NCBI GenBank assembly: GCA_964627455.1
Contig: CAZVKC010000026.1
Span: forward strand, 30,569-94,568
From: F-183 sp964627455
Lineage (GTDB): Bacteria > Acidobacteriota > Terriglobia > Bryobacterales > Bryobacteraceae
Direction: 5' to 3'
Length of the DNA: 64,000 nt
This document shows positions 44,378 to 52,275 of the stretch, piece after piece. Positions within the stretch are counted from its first letter, which is position 1; every line of letters begins with the position of its first letter. A model generated the notes under the pieces. The model worked only from the letters and a program-made list of their open reading frames with translations, did not search any database and was not told the DNA's origin. Position numbers and translations under genes: made by a program.

Positions 44378-44863
44378 TTACGCCCCCTTGCCGTTCTTCT
44401 GCGGCTCGAGCACCTGCAACAACCGGTCCATCAGGCCCGGCGTCTCGAGGATCTCGCCCAGCAGCTTCAAACATTTCCGCGAATCATCGTGGCGCGCCAC
44501 GCGCAACAGTGCGCGGCTCACCTCGTGGTCGCGCTTGAACCGTTCTGCGCCCTCGATCAGCCAGAGGTCCAACTGATCCTCGGCCGTCCGCAGGTCCGAA
44601 ATCAGTTCCTCGCGGAACCCGTCCGGATCATCCACCAGATAGCCAGGATGCACTTTGAAAAAGCTCGCCAGCAACTGGCGCGTCGCGTTCGTCAAATGCG
44701 GCCGGGCGCCGCTTTCAATTTGTGACAGGTACGACTGGCTGATGGATTGCCGCAACTCGGTTTTCATCGCCCGAACGACTTCCTGCTGCGTCAATTCGCG
44801 ATCCAGGCCGCGTAGCGTGCCTTCCACTTCCCGCAAGTACCGGAGTTTCTCGCCTAGCTTCAT
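44378..44863 (-). CDS. XRE-type helix-turn-helix regulator
   Basis: The 161-residue protein starts at ATG 44863, the first codon of the family-like MKLGEKLRYLREVEGTLR. The HTH is at about residues 5-70 (TQQEVVRAMK, then SQSYLSQIESGARPHLTNATRQLLASFF). A helical C-terminal part follows. A pair of 19-base direct repeats overlaps and follows the start region on the divergent side, which suggests autoregulation and control of the pspA-flotillin unit. The gene is divergent from the ROK regulator. Confidence 0.85.
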   Translation of the reverse strand: MKLGEKLRYLREVEGTLRGLDRELTQQEVVRAMKTELRQSISQSYLSQIESGARPHLTNATRQLLASFFKVHPGYLVDDPDGFREELISDLRTAEDQLDLWLIEGAERFKRDHEVSRALLRVARHDDSRKCLKLLGEILETPGLMDRLLQVLEPQKNGKGA

Positions 44864-44900
44864 ATTGCAATCTGTGATAAGCATATTGCAGATTGCGATA
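44861..44900. promoter_or_regulatory. Direct-repeat operator between XRE and ROK genes
   Basis: The element CATATTGCAnnnTGyGATA occurs at 44861-44879 and 44882-44900, 21 bases apart (two helical turns). Parts of it also form an inverted repeat: GCAATCTG at 44867-44874 and CAGATTGC at 44889-44896. It lies at the start of the XRE gene and just upstream of the ROK gene. Confidence 0.6.
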
Positions 44901-44931
44901 CGAGTCAAGAAAAATCGGCGGGGATATTGTT

Positions 44932-46152
44932 GTGGATTCGTACCAATCGATGCCGTCGATAGATGATAATGACGGTGTGACCAACTTGGACCCGAAACGG
45001 GGTCAGGGCGCTTCCACCGAAGCGGTCCGCTCGTTCAATCGCCGGATCGTGCTCAACCTGATTCGCCAGCGCCAACCGATCTCACGCGCGGATCTGGCAC
45101 GCCAGTCGGGTTTGCAGCGCAGCACGATCTCGTTGATTGTAGAAGAGTTAATCGCGGATCAATGGGTCATCGAAGGACCCACCGGCCGTCTCCCCAGGGG
45201 CCGCCGGCCGACCTATTTGCGCCTCAATGAGAACCGCGGCATCATCGCCGTCGACGTCCGCCCCATCCACACCACGATCGGGCTCGCCGACATCAACGGG
45301 ACCTTCCACAAGAAACTGGAGTTCCCCACGCCGGCTGATCCGGATGAGGGCATCGCCAAAATTCTCAGTCAGATCCAGGGCCTGCTCGACCACCGGAATG
45401 GCACAGCGATCGAGGGCATCGGCATCAGCGTCGCCGGGCGAGTGGCTCGCGATACCGGACGGCTCCTCTTCGCCCCGAACCTCAAGTGGGCGGATATTGA
45501 CCTCAAAACGCCGATCTCCAGAGCGACCGGCCTGCCCGTCGATATCGAGAACGCCGCCAACGCCTGCGCGTTGTCGACCGTCTGGTTTGACCGCGAGAAC
45601 GACCAGAAGGATGTCGTTGTCGTGACCGTCTCAGAAGGGATCGGCACGGGAGTCTACACCAACGGACGCCTGTTGCGCGGATCCGAGGGTATGGCCGGCG
45701 AATTCGGGCACGTCCCCCTCGATCCCTCGGGTCCAGAATGCAGTTGCGGGGGGCGCGGCTGTTGGGAAGTCTTCGCCTCCAACCGCGCCGCGCTCCGCTA
45801 TTACCGCGAATTGAGCGGGCAAGAGCACTCGCAGATCACCTTCCCTGAACTGCTGGCAGCCGCGGATGCCGGCGATTCCGCCGCCGTGCAAGCCCTCGAA
45901 AGAATGGCGCACTATCTCGGCCGCGGCATGCGCATGATCGTCGCGGGAATTGCGCCGGACCGCATCGTCGTCGTCGGTGACCTCACCTCGTCCTGGCAGC
46001 GCTTTGGTCCGATCATCGAAGCCGAGGTCCGCGAACAAACGCTGTCCGGCGCGCGTCCGGCCCAGGTGCTGGCAGCGCACGAAGGCGGCATGGCCCGTCT
46101 GCGCGGAACCGTTGCCCTCGTGCTGCAGAAGAACTTTGCGATCAGCAACTGA
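44932..46152 (+). CDS. ROK family transcriptional regulator/sugar kinase
   Basis: The 406-residue protein starts at GTG 44932, which has a GGCGGGG ribosome-like site 8 bases upstream; ATG 44950 is the alternative. An N-terminal winged helix (residues about 30-85: LNLIRQRQPISRADLARQSGLQRSTIS in pieces) is followed by a ROK domain with the zinc site GPECSCGGRGCWE and the sugar-binding EFGHVPLD. A ROK with an HTH domain usually represses genes for sugar use. The bound sugar is unknown. It is divergent from the XRE regulator. Confidence 0.88.
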   Translation: MDSYQSMPSIDDNDGVTNLDPKRGQGASTEAVRSFNRRIVLNLIRQRQPISRADLARQSGLQRSTISLIVEELIADQWVIEGPTGRLPRGRRPTYLRLNENRGIIAVDVRPIHTTIGLADINGTFHKKLEFPTPADPDEGIAKILSQIQGLLDHRNGTAIEGIGISVAGRVARDTGRLLFAPNLKWADIDLKTPISRATGLPVDIENAANACALSTVWFDRENDQKDVVVVTVSEGIGTGVYTNGRLLRGSEGMAGEFGHVPLDPSGPECSCGGRGCWEVFASNRAALRYYRELSGQEHSQITFPELLAAADAGDSAAVQALERMAHYLGRGMRMIVAGIAPDRIVVVGDLTSSWQRFGPIIEAEVREQTLSGARPAQVLAAHEGGMARLRGTVALVLQKNFAISN

Positions 46153-46175
46153 GCGATTCTGCTAGCCTCAACTCC

Positions 46176-46703
46176 ATGGCTTTCGATGAGAAGGCGATCC
46201 TGGCAATCACCCGTCCCAAGGACTCGCTGCTCACCTACTACATGCTCGTCGCGCTGACTGCGCTCGTCGGCGCGCCGTTCCTGGGCGTCTATCTCTACTT
46301 CCGCTTTCACACCATGCGATATCGTTTCGATGCAGAGGGCATCTCGATGAGCTGGGGAATCCTGTTTCATCACGAGATCGTGCTGAACTACTCCCGCATC
46401 CAGGACATCCAGCTTCGCTCCAACTTCGTCGAACGCCTGTTGGGACTCGCGCAGATTGAAGTGCAAACCGCCGGCGGCGGCGCGGGCGAACAGATGACGC
46501 TCGAAGGACTCGAGGACGTCGAAGCCGTTCGCGACTTCCTCTATTCGCGCATGCGCGGCGGCGCGCACCACCAGCACGTCGAGGCCGCGTCCAAGCCAGC
46601 GTTGACCGCGCACGATGATCTCGCCGGGGTCCTGCGCGAAGTCGCCGGCGAGTTGCGCGGCATTCGCGAAGAGTTGCAGACGCGGAACCGGAGCGCATCA
46701 TGA
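46176..46703 (+). CDS. PH-domain (bPH2) membrane protein
   Basis: The 175-residue protein has two N-terminal helices (about residues 17-42), then a bacterial PH-like domain with YRFDAEGISMSWGILFHHEIVLNYSRIQDIQ in parts and the family-like LLGLAQIEVQTAGGG. A C-terminal charged tail ends in a coil. The last codons overlap the next PH gene by 4 bases. The family's role is in the membrane; function not known. Confidence 0.82.
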   Translation: MAFDEKAILAITRPKDSLLTYYMLVALTALVGAPFLGVYLYFRFHTMRYRFDAEGISMSWGILFHHEIVLNYSRIQDIQLRSNFVERLLGLAQIEVQTAGGGAGEQMTLEGLEDVEAVRDFLYSRMRGGAHHQHVEAASKPALTAHDDLAGVLREVAGELRGIREELQTRNRSAS

Positions 46704-47440
46704 GAGATGTTTTCCTCCGCTGGATGCGCGTGCCTCCGGAGCCGCATCCTCCGGCCGGCTCGCCGGGCTCGATCCGCGTCTTCCGCGCAGCGCCGAATCT
46801 CTACTATTGGAACCTCTTCCACTGGGCGCTGCTCCAGCTGATCACGGCGCTCTTCCTGATTGCCGCGCTGGTGGCGCTCGCGCGGATCCAACACCGGATG
46901 CCATCCATCCTGCAGTGGATCCTCACCGGCGGCGAGTCGATGGCCGCCGCGCTGTTTCTCCTGCAACTGCCCTTTTCGTATTGGAAGCAGCGCCTCGATT
47001 TTGAATTGCGCTGGTACATCGTGACAGACCGCAGCCTGCGCATCCGGGACGGCATATGGACGGTGCAGGAAGTCACCATGACCTTCGCCAATATTCAGAA
47101 GATCAACATCGTGCAAGGTCCGCTGCAGAAGCTCCTCGGCATCGCGACCGTCACCGTCACCAGCGCGGGAGGTGGCGGCGCCTCGGCGGAAGCCGGCAAG
47201 CACGCGCGTCCCGGCGCGAACTCCGCCAAATTCGCCGGTGTCGGCAACGCGCGCGAAATTCGCGACCTCATCCTCGAACGCCTGCGCCAATACCGCGACT
47301 CCGGCTTGGGCGATCCCGACGACAAGGCTCAAATGGCAACGGCCTCGAACGAAGCCCAAGCTTCACTCGAGGCCGCGCGGGAATTGCTCGAAGAGGCGCG
47401 CCGCTTACGGCTCGCCGTTACTTCTGGTCGTAGCCTTTGA
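46700..47440 (+). CDS. PH-domain membrane protein, second of a pair
   Basis: The 246-residue protein has two or more helices (about residues 42-65 and 85-105) followed by a bPH2-like domain: VTDRSLRIRDGIWTVQEVTMTFANIQKINIVQGPLQKLLGI in parts, then TVTVTSAGGGG. It overlaps the previous gene by 4 bases. The pair probably forms a heteromer in the membrane, by analogy with YdbS/YdbT. A C-terminal coil ends in charged residues. Confidence 0.82.
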   Translation: MRDVFLRWMRVPPEPHPPAGSPGSIRVFRAAPNLYYWNLFHWALLQLITALFLIAALVALARIQHRMPSILQWILTGGESMAAALFLLQLPFSYWKQRLDFELRWYIVTDRSLRIRDGIWTVQEVTMTFANIQKINIVQGPLQKLLGIATVTVTSAGGGGASAEAGKHARPGANSAKFAGVGNAREIRDLILERLRQYRDSGLGDPDDKAQMATASNEAQASLEAARELLEEARRLRLAVTSGRSL

Positions 47441-48251
47441 TCTTGCGAACCCAGATATTGCGGAACATCGTCCGCGTATCGTGATCCTGCAGCATCAGCG
47501 GCTCTTCCGGTCCGTGCTTTTCGAACTTGCGCACCGTGCGATGCGCCATGGGTCCGATGATCTCCTGGTGGTGGTGCACCATGACGCCGTTCAGCATCAC
47601 GGTCACGAACGGGGGCTTCACCATCTTGTCGCCTTCCCACTTCGGAGCTTCGAAAAAGATGTCGTAATACTGCCACTCGCCCGGCTTGCGCGCGGGGTTC
47701 ACCATCGGCGGCCACTGCCCGTAGATCGAACCCGCCTGCCCGTCGGGATAGGTCGGATTGTTCCACGAATCCAGCACTTGGATCTCGTACATGCTCTGGA
47801 TGATGATGCCGCTATTGCCGCGCCACTGCGACGCGCCTTCAACCTTCGCCGGCGCCGCCCACTCGACGTGAATCTGACAATCGCCGAACTTCTCTTTCGA
47901 TACGAGATCGCCCGAACGCTTCTCGGCGAACATGTACCCGTCCTTCACGGTCCACTTCGGAGGCAGCATCTTGCCCTTGTCCGGACCCCTGCCGGGAGTC
48001 TGCCAGGCCGACAGATCCTTGCCGTTGAACAGCACGATCGCATCCGAAGGCGGATCCCCCGGCTTCGCGCCCGGCGTCACCAGCGGAGGCACAGGCCGGC
48101 GGCTGTCGTGGACCGTCCACTTCTGCCCCGGGATCACAGGCGTATCGGTATATCCGGTATTGGGCTTGTTGCGGTCGTCCTGAGCGATCGCGACCAAAGC
48201 ACAGCAGGCCAGAGTCAACACTCCGGCAAACACAAGGCGGGAAATGCGCAT
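47418..48251 (-). CDS. DUF1080 (3-keto-disaccharide hydrolase-like) protein
   Basis: The 277-residue product starts at ATG 48251 with a signal peptide (LVFAGVLTLACCALVAIAQ). The DUF1080 beta-sandwich shows LFNGKDLSAWQ, WRGNSGIIIQSMYEIQVLDSW and GEWQYYDIFFEAP, matching the concanavalin-like family that hydrolyses 3-keto-glucosides. The open frame continuing upstream to 48488 overlaps the Jag gene antisense and is rejected. The start is 32 bases from the Jag stop. Its tail is convergent with the second PH gene. Confidence 0.85.
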   Translation of the reverse strand: MRISRLVFAGVLTLACCALVAIAQDDRNKPNTGYTDTPVIPGQKWTVHDSRRPVPPLVTPGAKPGDPPSDAIVLFNGKDLSAWQTPGRGPDKGKMLPPKWTVKDGYMFAEKRSGDLVSKEKFGDCQIHVEWAAPAKVEGASQWRGNSGIIIQSMYEIQVLDSWNNPTYPDGQAGSIYGQWPPMVNPARKPGEWQYYDIFFEAPKWEGDKMVKPPFVTVMLNGVMVHHHQEIIGPMAHRTVRKFEKHGPEEPLMLQDHDTRTMFRNIWVRKIKGYDQK

Positions 48252-48282
48252 GGTTAGAAGGACTCCAGTACGGGGGAGTAAG

Positions 48283-49014
48283 TTACGAATTGCCGCCGCG
48301 ATCCCTGCGTGGACCACCACCGCCACCACGGCGATCTCCGCCGCCCGGGCCGCCGCGATTGAAACCACCACCACCGCCACGACGGTCGCCACCGCGGCCG
48401 CCCCGGTCTCCGCCACCGCCACGGAAGGGCGGACGGTCGCCGCGAGGAGGACCGCCGGGTCCACCGGGACGCCGCATCGGCGGTCCACTGGGACGGGGAG
48501 GTTCGGGCAGAGAGGGCATGTCCGCGGGCAGGATCACCACATGCCGGTAAGGACCCTGTCCAAGGCTCTCGCTACGAAGATCCTTGTGGTCGCGCAATAC
48601 GAGGTGGATGATGCGCCGTTCGCGGCTGTTCATCGGATTGAACTGGAACGGCACGCGTGTCTTGCGAACTTTTTCGGCGGCCGAAGCCGCGCTCATGCGC
48701 AGCTCTTCGATCCGCAGCAGCCGGTAATCATTGGCGTCGAAGCAAATCCGCGAATGCTCTTCGCTCGCCATCCGCAGCATTTCCATGGTGAGCTGCTCGA
48801 GCGCCAGCATCGCTTCGGCCTTGTTGGCGAGAAGCCACTCGACATCGCGGCCGGAAAAGCGAACCAGAAGATCAGGCGTTTCAAAATCCTGGTGCGCAGC
48901 CTCGCCGGAGACGATCTCGAATGTCACGTCGAGTCCGGCAAGGGGCAAAACCCGCTTGAGAAAACTTTCGACCTTCGGGCCGGTTTCGGCAACGCTGTAT
49001 TTGGCTTCGCTCAC
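48283..49014 (-). CDS. jag: Jag/KhpB-like RNA-binding protein with RGG-rich tail
   Basis: The 243-residue protein has a KH-like domain (residues about 30-100), an R3H-type domain (about 115-170: FNPMNSRERRIIHLVLRDHK), and then a C-terminal low-complexity tail of about 65 residues made of GGDRGG, RGG and GGGFNRGG runs. The usual Jag N-terminal domain is absent. RGG tails are known RNA-binding motifs in eukaryotic and some bacterial proteins; a Jag with this tail is unusual. It follows yidC, as in most bacteria, 1 base away. Confidence 0.85.
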   Translation of the reverse strand: MSEAKYSVAETGPKVESFLKRVLPLAGLDVTFEIVSGEAAHQDFETPDLLVRFSGRDVEWLLANKAEAMLALEQLTMEMLRMASEEHSRICFDANDYRLLRIEELRMSAASAAEKVRKTRVPFQFNPMNSRERRIIHLVLRDHKDLRSESLGQGPYRHVVILPADMPSLPEPPRPSGPPMRRPGGPGGPPRGDRPPFRGGGGDRGGRGGDRRGGGGGFNRGGPGGGDRRGGGGGPRRDRGGNS

Positions 49015-49015
49015 G

Positions 49016-50782
49016 CTATCGCTTCTTTTTTGAAGATGGTACCGCTTTCACGTCGATCACCGCAGGAGCAGGGGCCTTGGTCAAACGGTTCGTCGCCCAT
49101 TGCTGAGCGATTCCAACCAAGTTACCAGTGAGCCAGTATAACACCAAGCCCGAGGCCTGATAGTAGAACATGAAGCCCAGTGCGAGCGGCATAAACAGCA
49201 TCATTCGCTGCTGCGAAGGATCCATGCCGGGCGACGCCGGAGTCATCTTCTGCATCAGGAACTGCGTCGCGATCATGACGATCGGCAGCACGCGAATCGC
49301 GAGCGTTTCCGGGCGGGACAAATCGTGAACCCACAACCAGTGCGCGCCGCGCAAATCGATCGTCACCTGCAGGGCGGTATAGAACGCGAAGAAGAACGGA
49401 AGTTGCACCAGCATCGGCACGCATCCACCCAGCGGGTTGACGCCATGCTTCTTGTACAACTCCATCACTTCCTGGTTCTGGTCGGCTTTGCGCGGATCGC
49501 GCATGCTCATGCCCTTGTACTTGTCGTTGATCTTCTGTACTTCAGGCGCGATCGCCTGCATCTTCTTCGCCGACTTCAGGCTCGAGAACTTCAGCGGCAT
49601 GAGCGCCAGGTTGATGGCGATGGTCAGCACCACGATTGCCCAGCCCCAGTTCTGCGTGATCGTGTCGTGGGTCCACCGCAGCAGCAGGAACACGGGCTTG
49701 GCGATGATGCCGAACCAGCCCCAGTCCACGATCAGTTCGAGCTTCGGATTCGCCTTGCGCAGCACTTCGAAATCCTTCGGACCCGCAAAGAAGTCGAACG
49801 AATTCAGGCCTTCGCCGCCCGCGCCGATGCCGATGTGCGGCTCTTCGCCGCTGGTCTCGTTCGCCGCCTGCATCTTGTCGTCATAGGTCGTGATCTCAAA
49901 CTGCGTCTGGTTGCGGGGCAGGAACGCCGCGACGAAGTATTGATCATTGATGCCGGTGAACAGCATCGGTCCGCTAACGCTCACCGGGCCGTTCTTCGCA
50001 TCGCTTGCTTCGACATGCTTCAGCTTGCCGTCGTTATTGTTCCAGTACAGGTTCTTCTGCTGGCCGTAATACTTGAGTACCGAAAAGTCGCCGAAGCCGC
50101 CGCGCCACACGATACGATGGGGCAGCATCACGCCGTTGTTGGTCACCTGCGAAACGAATCCGGTCTGGTAGCTGGCCTTCGCGAACTGGAAGGACTTCTT
50201 CGCGCTGAGGCCGCCATTCACGTATTCGAACTCGATGCCGAGTCCATCGGAGGACTTCTTCACTGCCCACAGCGCCTGGTTCAGATCCTGGCTCGGCTGT
50301 TGGCTCTTGAACTCCAGCACGAAGGGCGGAGGCGTCTTGCCGGCGCCGGCATGATTCACCAGGTCGACCTGCTTGTCGTTGACGTCGAGATACTTCTTGA
50401 GGATCCAGCTCTTCACCACCGCCCCGCGATTACTCATCGTGACGGAGTAAAGATCGGTGTTGATCTTGATGGTCTCTTCGGCAGTTGCCTGCACGGGCGC
50501 CGCTGCTTCAGCAGTTGCGGCGGACTTATCGCCATCCTTCTTCGCAGCAGGTGCGGCAGCCGGGGCGGCTGTCGCGGGTTTCTCCGGAGCCTTCGTCTCG
50601 GCAGGTGCGGCGGGCGTCTGTTGCTGTTTCGCCTGTTCCGGCGCCTTCTGCGGGACCACCGGATTGAACACGGTCTGGTACAGGTACAAGCCGAGACCGA
50701 TCACCAGAAACACGACCAGCATGCGCATCTGGCTTTCCATCTCATTCTTTGGGGGCTTCAACGGGTTCGGGGACTCGGCCAT
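49016..50782 (-). CDS. yidC: Membrane protein insertase YidC
   Basis: The 588-residue protein has the first helix at residues about 19-38, a proline/alanine-rich linker, a large periplasmic domain (about 105-340) and the conserved membrane insertase core at the C-terminus, with LMPLKFSSLKSAKKMQAIAPEVQ and PLGGCVPMLVQLPFFFAFYTAL. The core helices end at about residue 565, and the tail ends SSKKKR. YidC inserts respiratory subunits, including those of the oxidase in this window. It is in the conserved rpmH-rnpA-yidD-yidC-jag string. Confidence 0.96.
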   Translation of the reverse strand: MAESPNPLKPPKNEMESQMRMLVVFLVIGLGLYLYQTVFNPVVPQKAPEQAKQQQTPAAPAETKAPEKPATAAPAAAPAAKKDGDKSAATAEAAAPVQATAEETIKINTDLYSVTMSNRGAVVKSWILKKYLDVNDKQVDLVNHAGAGKTPPPFVLEFKSQQPSQDLNQALWAVKKSSDGLGIEFEYVNGGLSAKKSFQFAKASYQTGFVSQVTNNGVMLPHRIVWRGGFGDFSVLKYYGQQKNLYWNNNDGKLKHVEASDAKNGPVSVSGPMLFTGINDQYFVAAFLPRNQTQFEITTYDDKMQAANETSGEEPHIGIGAGGEGLNSFDFFAGPKDFEVLRKANPKLELIVDWGWFGIIAKPVFLLLRWTHDTITQNWGWAIVVLTIAINLALMPLKFSSLKSAKKMQAIAPEVQKINDKYKGMSMRDPRKADQNQEVMELYKKHGVNPLGGCVPMLVQLPFFFAFYTALQVTIDLRGAHWLWVHDLSRPETLAIRVLPIVMIATQFLMQKMTPASPGMDPSQQRMMLFMPLALGFMFYYQASGLVLYWLTGNLVGIAQQWATNRLTKAPAPAVIDVKAVPSSKKKR

Positions 50783-50800
50783 AATTTCGGGGATTACTCT

Positions 50801-51031
50801 CTACTGTAGCGAACGAGTGTGGTGAGGGACCGGGTCCAGTCCGCCCTCATGGAACGGATGGCAACGGCCCAGACGCTTCAATCCCAACCAGACGCCCCGC
50901 GCGGGACCATGCAATTCGATCGCTTCCATCATGTAAACGGAACACGTCGGATGGAACCTGCAGGCGGACGGCAGAAAGGGGGAGATCCAGCGTTTGTAGA
51001 ATCGCAGGACGGCGAGTAACGCTATTTGCAT
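50801..51031 (-). CDS. yidD: Membrane protein insertion efficiency factor YidD
   Basis: The 76-residue protein starts at ATG 51031 and overlaps the rnpA stop by 10 bases. It has the family hallmark RFYKRWISPFLPSACRFHPTCSVYMMEAI in two parts and the GRCHPFHEGGLDPVP ending. YidD helps YidC insert membrane proteins. It is 18 bases upstream of yidC. Confidence 0.95.
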   Translation of the reverse strand: MQIALLAVLRFYKRWISPFLPSACRFHPTCSVYMMEAIELHGPARGVWLGLKRLGRCHPFHEGGLDPVPHHTRSLQ

Positions 51032-51483
51032 CGGCTGGCCACCCGGGCGACTTCCTTGCGTAAAACCTCGAAGGGAGCATCCAAAGCGGCGCGGCGAGGA
51101 TTGAACACGACCATCCACGACGCGGCGAACCCTGCCTTTTCGAGGCGCACAGCTTCACGCACCCGGCGGCGGAGACGGTTGCGGACCACAGCCTTGCCCA
51201 AAGCGCGAGGCGTGGTGAATCCGAACAGCGGACCGCCTTCAAAATCGGGAGGTGAAAAACAAAACGCCGCAAAGTATGGACAGGTCATGCGCTTCCCCTG
51301 GTCATACACTTTGCGGTAGTCACTTGGTTTCAGTATCCGGGAACTCTTCGGAAACGAGAAGTCCCCGGATGACTGGTGTTGCGGGAAATTGGTATTAATG
51401 GGCAGCGCGGACAGCCCGTTCGTCGCTGACGGTGAGCTTCCAGCGTCCGCGCGCGCGACGGCGGGACAACACCGCGCGGCCAT
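51022..51483 (-). CDS. rnpA: Ribonuclease P protein component, start unclear
   Basis: The core is a normal RNase P protein: ILKPSDYRKVYDQGKR, then VVRNRLRRRVREAVR. The problem is the start. Between the rpmH stop (51395) and the conserved core there is no in-frame ATG, GTG or TTG. The nearest is the ATG at 51483, inside rpmH in another frame, which would add about 40 unconserved residues. The true start may be that ATG, an ATT or CTG near 51400, or a coupled start. In Thermus, rnpA overlaps rpmH in a similar way. The listed range uses the ATG at 51483. Confidence 0.8.
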   Translation of the reverse strand: MAARCCPAVARADAGSSPSATNGLSALPINTNFPQHQSSGDFSFPKSSRILKPSDYRKVYDQGKRMTCPYFAAFCFSPPDFEGGPLFGFTTPRALGKAVVRNRLRRRVREAVRLEKAGFAASWMVVFNPRRAALDAPFEVLRKEVARVASRCK

Positions 51484-51562
51484 CGACGGACTTCATCCGC
51501 TGGCGGAACCCGTGCGTCTTCGCACGCTTACGATTATTCGGCTGAAACGTTCTCTTCGGCAT
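51395..51562 (-). CDS. rpmH: Ribosomal protein L34
   Basis: The 55-residue protein has the full L34 signature (MPKRTFQPNNRKRAK, then HGFRQRMKSVDGRAVLSRRRARGR) with a short extra C-terminal stretch (KLTVSDERAVRAAH) compared with the usual 44-46 residues. It lies at the head of the rpmH-rnpA-yidD-yidC-jag string. Its 3' part is overlapped by the candidate long rnpA frame. Confidence 0.97.
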   Translation of the reverse strand: MPKRTFQPNNRKRAKTHGFRQRMKSVDGRAVLSRRRARGRWKLTVSDERAVRAAH

Positions 51563-51732
51563 TGCTTTGGATTACCTGCGATTCTTCACGGCGCTTACAA
51601 CAGCGGAGCGTGGAGTTCCGCATCGTGCGAGGCCAGTTTGATGCTGGAGTGAATGCAGGCACACGACTGCGCCCACGCGATCACATCCAAACCTCAGTAT
51701 ATAGATTTCCACTGCCCGGCGTCAAACCCTGT

Positions 51733-52275
51733 CTAGCGGGTACAGCCGGACAAGGTGAGGATTTCGGCCAGGCCGCGGGGATCGATGATCTGGCTCCAGA
51801 TCATGCGGTACATCCGCAGATAGTCCGGCAGCGACGCGGGAGGCGGGGCGGTCGGGAGTTCCCGCTGCAGGGCGAAACAATCGAGCAGGCGTTCGGCGGG
51901 CGACATCCTGGTTTGCTCTGCTTCTGCCCGGCTGATGGCGTCCTGAATGTCCGCCCATGTCTCCAGCCGGACATCCGCTGGCGACCACAGCGGTTGATTC
52001 GAATGGCAACCGAGCGTCAGGAGGCGCGGCCACAGATTCAGCCACTCGCGGACCTCCGGCGTCAGGTTCATGACGAAGTTGGCGCCACTGGGAGGACGTC
52101 CACCGCGCGGTTCGTCGCCCATCGGATGCACGCACTCGATAGCGCCGCAACGCATACAGGCGTAAACATGCTGTTCGCCCCAGCGGTTGTACAACAGCAC
52201 CGGCTGCGCCAGCCGGTAATCCTCGCAGCTGCAGTCTACGCAGCGTTCGAGCGGTAGTGCTTTGGCGTTGTTCAT
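51733..52275 (-). CDS. Conserved hypothetical protein with paired Cys motifs
   Basis: The 180-residue protein starts at ATG 52275, which overlaps the upstream lipoprotein stop by 4 bases. The N-terminus has CVDCSCEDY (about residues 13-21) and CMRCGAIEC (about 39-47), suggesting a small zinc-binding module. The rest is helical, with many Leu and Pro. No family is recognised. Confidence 0.55.
   Translation of the reverse strand: MNNAKALPLERCVDCSCEDYRLAQPVLLYNRWGEQHVYACMRCGAIECVHPMGDEPRGGRPPSGANFVMNLTPEVREWLNLWPRLLTLGCHSNQPLWSPADVRLETWADIQDAISRAEAEQTRMSPAERLLDCFALQRELPTAPPPASLPDYLRMYRMIWSQIIDPRGLAEILTLSGCTR

Noticed and set aside
48252..48488. N-terminal extension of the DUF1080 gene
   Set aside because: It is antisense to the Jag RGG tail and only reflects its repetitive GC-rich composition. 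The signal peptide starts at ATG 48251.
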